Below, piece after piece: positions 35,777 to 39,748 of a DNA stretch of 39,748 bases. The notes beneath the pieces were generated by a model. That model was given only the letters and a program-made list of their open reading frames with translations. It did no database searches and was not told the origin of the DNA. Made by a program: the position numbers and the translations under genes. Position 1 is the stretch's first letter. Each line of letters begins with the position of its first letter. Location of the stretch: NCBI GenBank assembly GCA_021814615.1, contig JAKAHZ010000017.1:1-39748 (forward strand). The letters run 5' to 3'. This stretch comes from Nitrospirota bacterium (GTDB lineage: Bacteria; Nitrospirota; UBA9217).

Positions 35777-37597
35777 TTATTTCCTGAGCTCCTCGAGGAT
35801 GTAGATGTCGATCTGGTTCATGTCGAAATAATCCTTCTCCAATTCCTCCACGTAGAACCGGTCGAGCCCGCTGTTCACGAGGAAGTCCTCGCGTACGCGG
35901 TTGTCGCGGGATACGATGATGTGGGGCAGGAGATTGTTCAGGTAGAACGATTCCTTGCGGATATCGAGGATGATGTCCTCGTAGATGGCATGGGGGATCG
36001 GGCTCCTGATGATCCCCTTGGACTGGATCTCCCGGTTCAGGTCCTGGATAAAGATCTCCTGGTCCTCCTTGGAGTTCAGCTCGGCGTAGATGCTCCGGAA
36101 CCGCGCCTTGATATACCGGTGGATGGTCGTATAGAGCCGCTCCTCGGTGTTCACGCCGGCGATGGCGCCCGCCAGCTCCCGGTATGTCGTATCGCCGGAA
36201 CGGATCTTCTCAAGCCCGTTGTAGAGCGTCTCCACCTTCTTCCGCCCGTAGCGCGTGAGGTAGCGGTTCTCGCGGAGCTCCTGGAAGAAGAGCTCGTGGA
36301 AGAACCCGGGTTTCATCTTGTCGAAGGCGTCCATGCTGCCGTAGAGGCTGCGGATGCTGTCCTCGTTCAGCGTGGAGCGCTCCATGAAGGCAAGGTTGCT
36401 GATCAACGCGGCGGCGCTGTCGTACCGGTCGAAATAGGTCAGTACATAGCTCATGCTCTCCATGATGCTCAGGTCGTTCGTGTCGCGGGCGTGTTCGTCG
36501 CAGGCGCGCACCGTGTCCAGGAGCAGGCTTTCGAACGCGGGGTCGCGCACCGCCATGGACCGCTGCTTGGCCTTCAGGAGCTTGATGAGGTCCTCGGTGG
36601 ACACATGGCCGCGGAGCTCGCCGGTCTTGAGGAAAAATCCCTCGAGGATGGCCCGGGTGTCGCGCATGTGCGCCGGCTCCTCGACTTCGATGATCTGCAT
36701 GTCCTTGAGCAGCAGTTCGTCGAGGGTGTCGAAGAGGTTGTTGGGAATGTTCAGCCGCAGGCTCAGCGTCCGGAGGCGGGAGAGCTTGGCCAGGTCCGAG
36801 GGGTTGACCTCGCCGCTTTCGGAGACGGTGATGAGGATGTCCTTGTATTCGTCCACCACCTTCTTGTTCTCGGGCAGTTTGTACATGCCGTCGATCTTGA
36901 TCCGCTCCTGCTGGTAGGGGGGGATTTCGTGGAGGTCGGCGAGGGCGTTCAGGATCGCGACGTCCTGCTGCGGGAGCTGTTTGTGCTCCGCGTACATGCG
37001 GTGAAAGGTGGTGTAATATTCCTGGGTGTGCGTGTTGACGAGGCGGAAGAGGAAGATGAGCGCCTTGGGCGTATCGAGGGACTCGTATATTTCGCGGCAG
37101 AGCCGGGAATCGTCGGTGACGCCCACCGCCTCGCTGCGCTTGACCTGCTTGCCGATCTTGCGAAGGATCTCGCGCTGCACGTCGCGGATCTCGACCTTCT
37201 GGAAGGTGTCGACGAAGAAGAAGTAGTTGGACACGGCGTTGCCGGTCAGGAAAATGCGGTCGAAGGTCTCTTCGCCGCCCGTCGTGTTGGTGAAGGTGAG
37301 GTTCCCGTTCTTGCTGTCGTAGGCGCCGAACATGACCAGGCGGTTCGACACGTCCTTCCGCAGGAGGTCCTTCAAGGGGAGGTCGACGCCGAACATGTAC
37401 TGGCAGACATGGCCGCCCGTTCCCCGGTAGCGCACGCCGGTCTTGGTGATGACGAACTCGCTTCCGCCGGCGAAAAACCGGTCGCCGTCGGGGATGGATT
37501 CGTAATAGTACCGGTTGCTGAGGTCGGCGCCGGTGATGGTCGCATAGTACTCGACCTTCTCGTTGGCCATGCCCTGCAGATGGATTTCGCGAATCAT
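35777..37597 (-). CDS. Uncharacterised ~606-aa cytosolic-looking protein upstream of lptF
   Basis: Long ORF with coherent composition (MIREIHLQGMANEKVEYYATITGADLSNRYYYESIPDGDRFFAGGSEFVITKTG...); 1 nt separates its stop from the lptF ATG. Possibly TIGR04442 (from memory, unverified). Confidence 0.75.
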   Translation of the reverse strand: MIREIHLQGMANEKVEYYATITGADLSNRYYYESIPDGDRFFAGGSEFVITKTGVRYRGTGGHVCQYMFGVDLPLKDLLRKDVSNRLVMFGAYDSKNGNLTFTNTTGGEETFDRIFLTGNAVSNYFFFVDTFQKVEIRDVQREILRKIGKQVKRSEAVGVTDDSRLCREIYESLDTPKALIFLFRLVNTHTQEYYTTFHRMYAEHKQLPQQDVAILNALADLHEIPPYQQERIKIDGMYKLPENKKVVDEYKDILITVSESGEVNPSDLAKLSRLRTLSLRLNIPNNLFDTLDELLLKDMQIIEVEEPAHMRDTRAILEGFFLKTGELRGHVSTEDLIKLLKAKQRSMAVRDPAFESLLLDTVRACDEHARDTNDLSIMESMSYVLTYFDRYDSAAALISNLAFMERSTLNEDSIRSLYGSMDAFDKMKPGFFHELFFQELRENRYLTRYGRKKVETLYNGLEKIRSGDTTYRELAGAIAGVNTEERLYTTIHRYIKARFRSIYAELNSKEDQEIFIQDLNREIQSKGIIRSPIPHAIYEDIILDIRKESFYLNNLLPHIIVSRDNRVREDFLVNSGLDRFYVEELEKDYFDMNQIDIYILEELRK

Positions 37598-37668
37598 ACG
37601 CTGCAATTATAACAGAGCGATCGTTGATTTTAAACATATTTTGCTTGCCGGAGCTGCGCGGCGGGCGG

Positions 37669-37674
37669 TATAAT
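37669..37674 (+). promoter_or_regulatory. -10 element (TATAAT) for tlpA-like gene 2
   Basis: TTGCCG (37645-37650), 18-nt spacer, TATAAT. Confidence 0.5.
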
Positions 37675-37714
37675 TAGCACCCGTGAGAGGCGCGGCCTCG
37701 GGAAAGGGATAAAG

Positions 37715-38248
37715 ATGAAACGGCATGCTGCAGGTTCGGTTGTGGTCATCCTCCTGGCTGTTCTGGCATTCACCCTGACGGCGGGATGCAAGCGGGACCG
37801 GAGGCCCGTGGTCTTCAAGGAGGGCGATGCCGGTCCGTCGTTCACCCTGCCTGCCCTGGACGGCAAGCCCGTCGACCTGGCCTCTTTCCGCGGCAAGGTC
37901 GTGATGGTTCATTTCTGGGCGACCTGGTGCCCTCCCTGCGTCGAGGAGATTCCGACGCTGCAGAAGCTCTACACCGCTCTGCCGGGGACGGACTTCGCGG
38001 TCCTCGCGGTGAGCGTTGACGAGGGCGGCGCTCCTGCGGTCGGCGCGTTTATGCGTCAGAAGGGTCTGACCTTGCCCATGCTGCTCAATCCCGACCGGTC
38101 GGTGGCCTCGAGCTACGGCACCTTCAAGTTCCCCGAAACCTACATCCTCGACCGCCAGGGGATCATCCGGTACAAGATCATCGGCGCTGCGGACTGGTCG
38201 CGGCCCGAACCGATGAATGCCATCAAGGAGCTGATCGCGCGGAAGTGA
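37715..38248 (+). CDS. TlpA/ResA-family thiol-disulfide oxidoreductase lipoprotein (second copy)
   Basis: Lipobox LTAGC; GKVVMVHFWATWCPPCVEEIPTLQKL. Confidence 0.9.
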   Translation: MKRHAAGSVVVILLAVLAFTLTAGCKRDRRPVVFKEGDAGPSFTLPALDGKPVDLASFRGKVVMVHFWATWCPPCVEEIPTLQKLYTALPGTDFAVLAVSVDEGGAPAVGAFMRQKGLTLPMLLNPDRSVASSYGTFKFPETYILDRQGIIRYKIIGAADWSRPEPMNAIKELIARK

Positions 38249-38269
38249 TCGAAGCGACAGGCCGATGCC

Positions 38270-38365
38270 ATGCTGGACAACGAGTCACTCATTATCATCA
38301 TCGCTGTTCTTGCCCTCATCATCATCGGGGTCATCCGCTACAACCGCGGCATGCGCTGGCTCTGA
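38270..38365 (+). CDS. 31-aa single-pass membrane microprotein
   Basis: MLDNESLIIIIAVLALIIIGVIRYNRGMRWL-stop, read by eye; below the ORF-track length cutoff. Confidence 0.5.
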   Translation: MLDNESLIIIIAVLALIIIGVIRYNRGMRWL

Positions 38366-38440
38366 GACCCGGGCACCGATCCCTCCTGTAGGAGGGACGA
38401 ACCCAAGGATTCGCAGGACGGGAATCGCCCGCGCTAGGCC

Positions 38441-39631
38441 ATGATGAAGAAGCTCAAGGTAGTCCTGCTTGCAGGGTTTGCCGCCCTTGTCTTGATTGTT
38501 CTGCTGCTTGCCGGATGGGTGTTGCTGGACCTCCGCGACCTGCCCGATGTATCCCTGCTCAAACAGTACCGCCCGCCCATCGCCTCCGAAGCCCTCGACC
38601 GGAACGGCCGGCCCCTGGCGCAATTCTACGACGGCAAATACCGCGTCTGGGCGCCCATCGCCGCCATGCCCCCCATCGTCATCCAGGCGGTGGTGATCGC
38701 CGAGGACGACACGTTCTTCGGCCATCAGGGTGTGAACTACCAGGCCGTCTGGGAGGCGCTGAAACACGATGTGCAGCGCAAGCGGTTTGCCCGGGGGGGC
38801 AGCACGATCACGCAGCAGATGATCAAGAACGTGCTCCTGTCCAAGGAAAAGACGATCAAACGGAAGGTGCGAGAATACGTGCTCGCGCGCCGCGCCGAGG
38901 AGCTTCTGACCAAACGCAGGATCCTGGAGATCTACCTGAACGAGGTGGAGTGGGGGGACAACCTGCACGGCATCGAAGCGGCCAGCCGCTACTACTTCGA
39001 CAAGCACGTCGGCGAACTGATGCCGGCCGAGGCCGCGCTCCTGGCCGGCATGCTGCCGAACCCGCGCTATTACAATCCCGTGAAACGGCCGGAGAAGGCC
39101 CTGCAGCGGCGGGAGCAGGTGCTGTTCAACATGCACCAGGCCAAGGTCCTGAGCGACGAGGAGTACGAGCAGGCGAAATCGGCTCCGCTCAAGCTGCGCG
39201 ATCCCTCGTCCCGGCGCTTCGACTTCTCCCGACTGGAGTCCGGATCGCAGCCCTGCCATCTCCGCGTGCTGGAGCAGGCGCTGTCTGGCATCTACGGCGA
39301 CGCGAAGCTGCACCGGACCGGCATGACCATCAGGACGACGCTGGACAAAACGCTCCAGGAACGCATCGCCGGCCTTTCCTCCGCGGCTGCATCCGGCGAG
39401 ACGCCGGAAAGCGTCGTGGCGGTCAAAGAAGGCACGGAGATCCGTGCGCTCGCCTGCGGGGCAAACGAAGAACAGGTTCGCTCGATCGTGAACTCCTACG
39501 ATCCGCCGCTGTCGAACTATGATGTCGTCTCGCTCTCCGTCAGCTCCCTTGACCGGTCGAACATTCTGGTTCCCGAATCATCAGGGAGCGGATCCTCTCC
39601 CTCAGATGCTCCCACATCTTCTCAAAACTGA
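38441..39631 (+). CDS. Glycosyltransferase-51 peptidoglycan transglycosylase, class A PBP-like but lacking an intact transpeptidase domain
   Basis: VIAEDDTFFGHQGVNYQA, ARGGSTITQQMIKNVLLSKEKTIKRKVREYVLARRAE, EIYLNEVEWGDNLHGIEAASRYYFDKH, AAEAALLAGMLPNPRYYNP-type motifs; TIRTTLDKTLQERI then degenerate sequence. Confidence 0.88.
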   Translation: MMKKLKVVLLAGFAALVLIVLLLAGWVLLDLRDLPDVSLLKQYRPPIASEALDRNGRPLAQFYDGKYRVWAPIAAMPPIVIQAVVIAEDDTFFGHQGVNYQAVWEALKHDVQRKRFARGGSTITQQMIKNVLLSKEKTIKRKVREYVLARRAEELLTKRRILEIYLNEVEWGDNLHGIEAASRYYFDKHVGELMPAEAALLAGMLPNPRYYNPVKRPEKALQRREQVLFNMHQAKVLSDEEYEQAKSAPLKLRDPSSRRFDFSRLESGSQPCHLRVLEQALSGIYGDAKLHRTGMTIRTTLDKTLQERIAGLSSAAASGETPESVVAVKEGTEIRALACGANEEQVRSIVNSYDPPLSNYDVVSLSVSSLDRSNILVPESSGSGSSPSDAPTSSQN

Positions 39632-39748
39632 TGTTGTGCAATCTGATGCAGAAATTGCTTTCCCCTCGGCGTATTCAACGTTCTTCTTGACATCCCGGTT
39701 CCATTCCTTTAGAGTTGCACAATTGCTTAATTATTAGCAACAGATCGG

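Noticed and set aside
35615-37612. 665-aa plus-strand ORF opposite the 606-aa orphan
   Set aside because: Val/Leu/Glu/Asp-rich antisense frame without motifs, also overlapping lptF; the minus frame has a promoter and operon coupling.

Overview
The window is a GC-rich, gene-dense bacterial chromosomal segment. It is Gram-negative-type, with LptF/LptG and a BamA-like surface antigen, and the gene mix resembles environmental Nitrospirota or delta-proteobacterial lineages (inference only). Recognised blocks, left to right: a truncated glycine-linker membrane protein (minus) divergent from an endonuclease-Q/PHP-type protein; a GalT/HIT-like protein; an MA-type peptidase lipoprotein; a YhcH-family protein; a BamA/TamA-like outer-membrane protein; an AddA/AddB-type helicase-nuclease pair (minus); ferredoxin, thioredoxin and TlpA genes; tRNA-Gly(CCC); a DUF3047-like protein; cobU-cobS-cobC; a PPIase-like lipoprotein and an FN3/beta-propeller lipoprotein (minus); a TPP riboswitch followed by thiS-orf-thiG-thiE-thiC, an M23 peptidase and thiD; rph; a TMEM165/GDT1 transporter; a hybrid histidine kinase, a GNAT protein, coaE, an M50-like membrane protein, a small orphan, lptG, lptF and a 609-aa orphan (minus); a second TlpA; a 31-aa membrane microprotein; and a GT51 transglycosylase. 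I see no CRISPR array, phage or intact transposase. The signals not explained by gene annotation are: (i) a family of dispersed imperfect-palindromic intergenic repeats (CCACGAAG.../...CTTCGTGG), some carrying an outward extended -10 at their edge; (ii) two other classes of degenerate short intergenic repeats; (iii) several genes whose extended -10 (TGnTATAAT-like) lies 6-9 nt from the start codon, predicting leaderless mRNAs; (iv) several orphan proteins in conserved-looking operons. All calls come from reading sequence and supplied ORFs; no database search was run.
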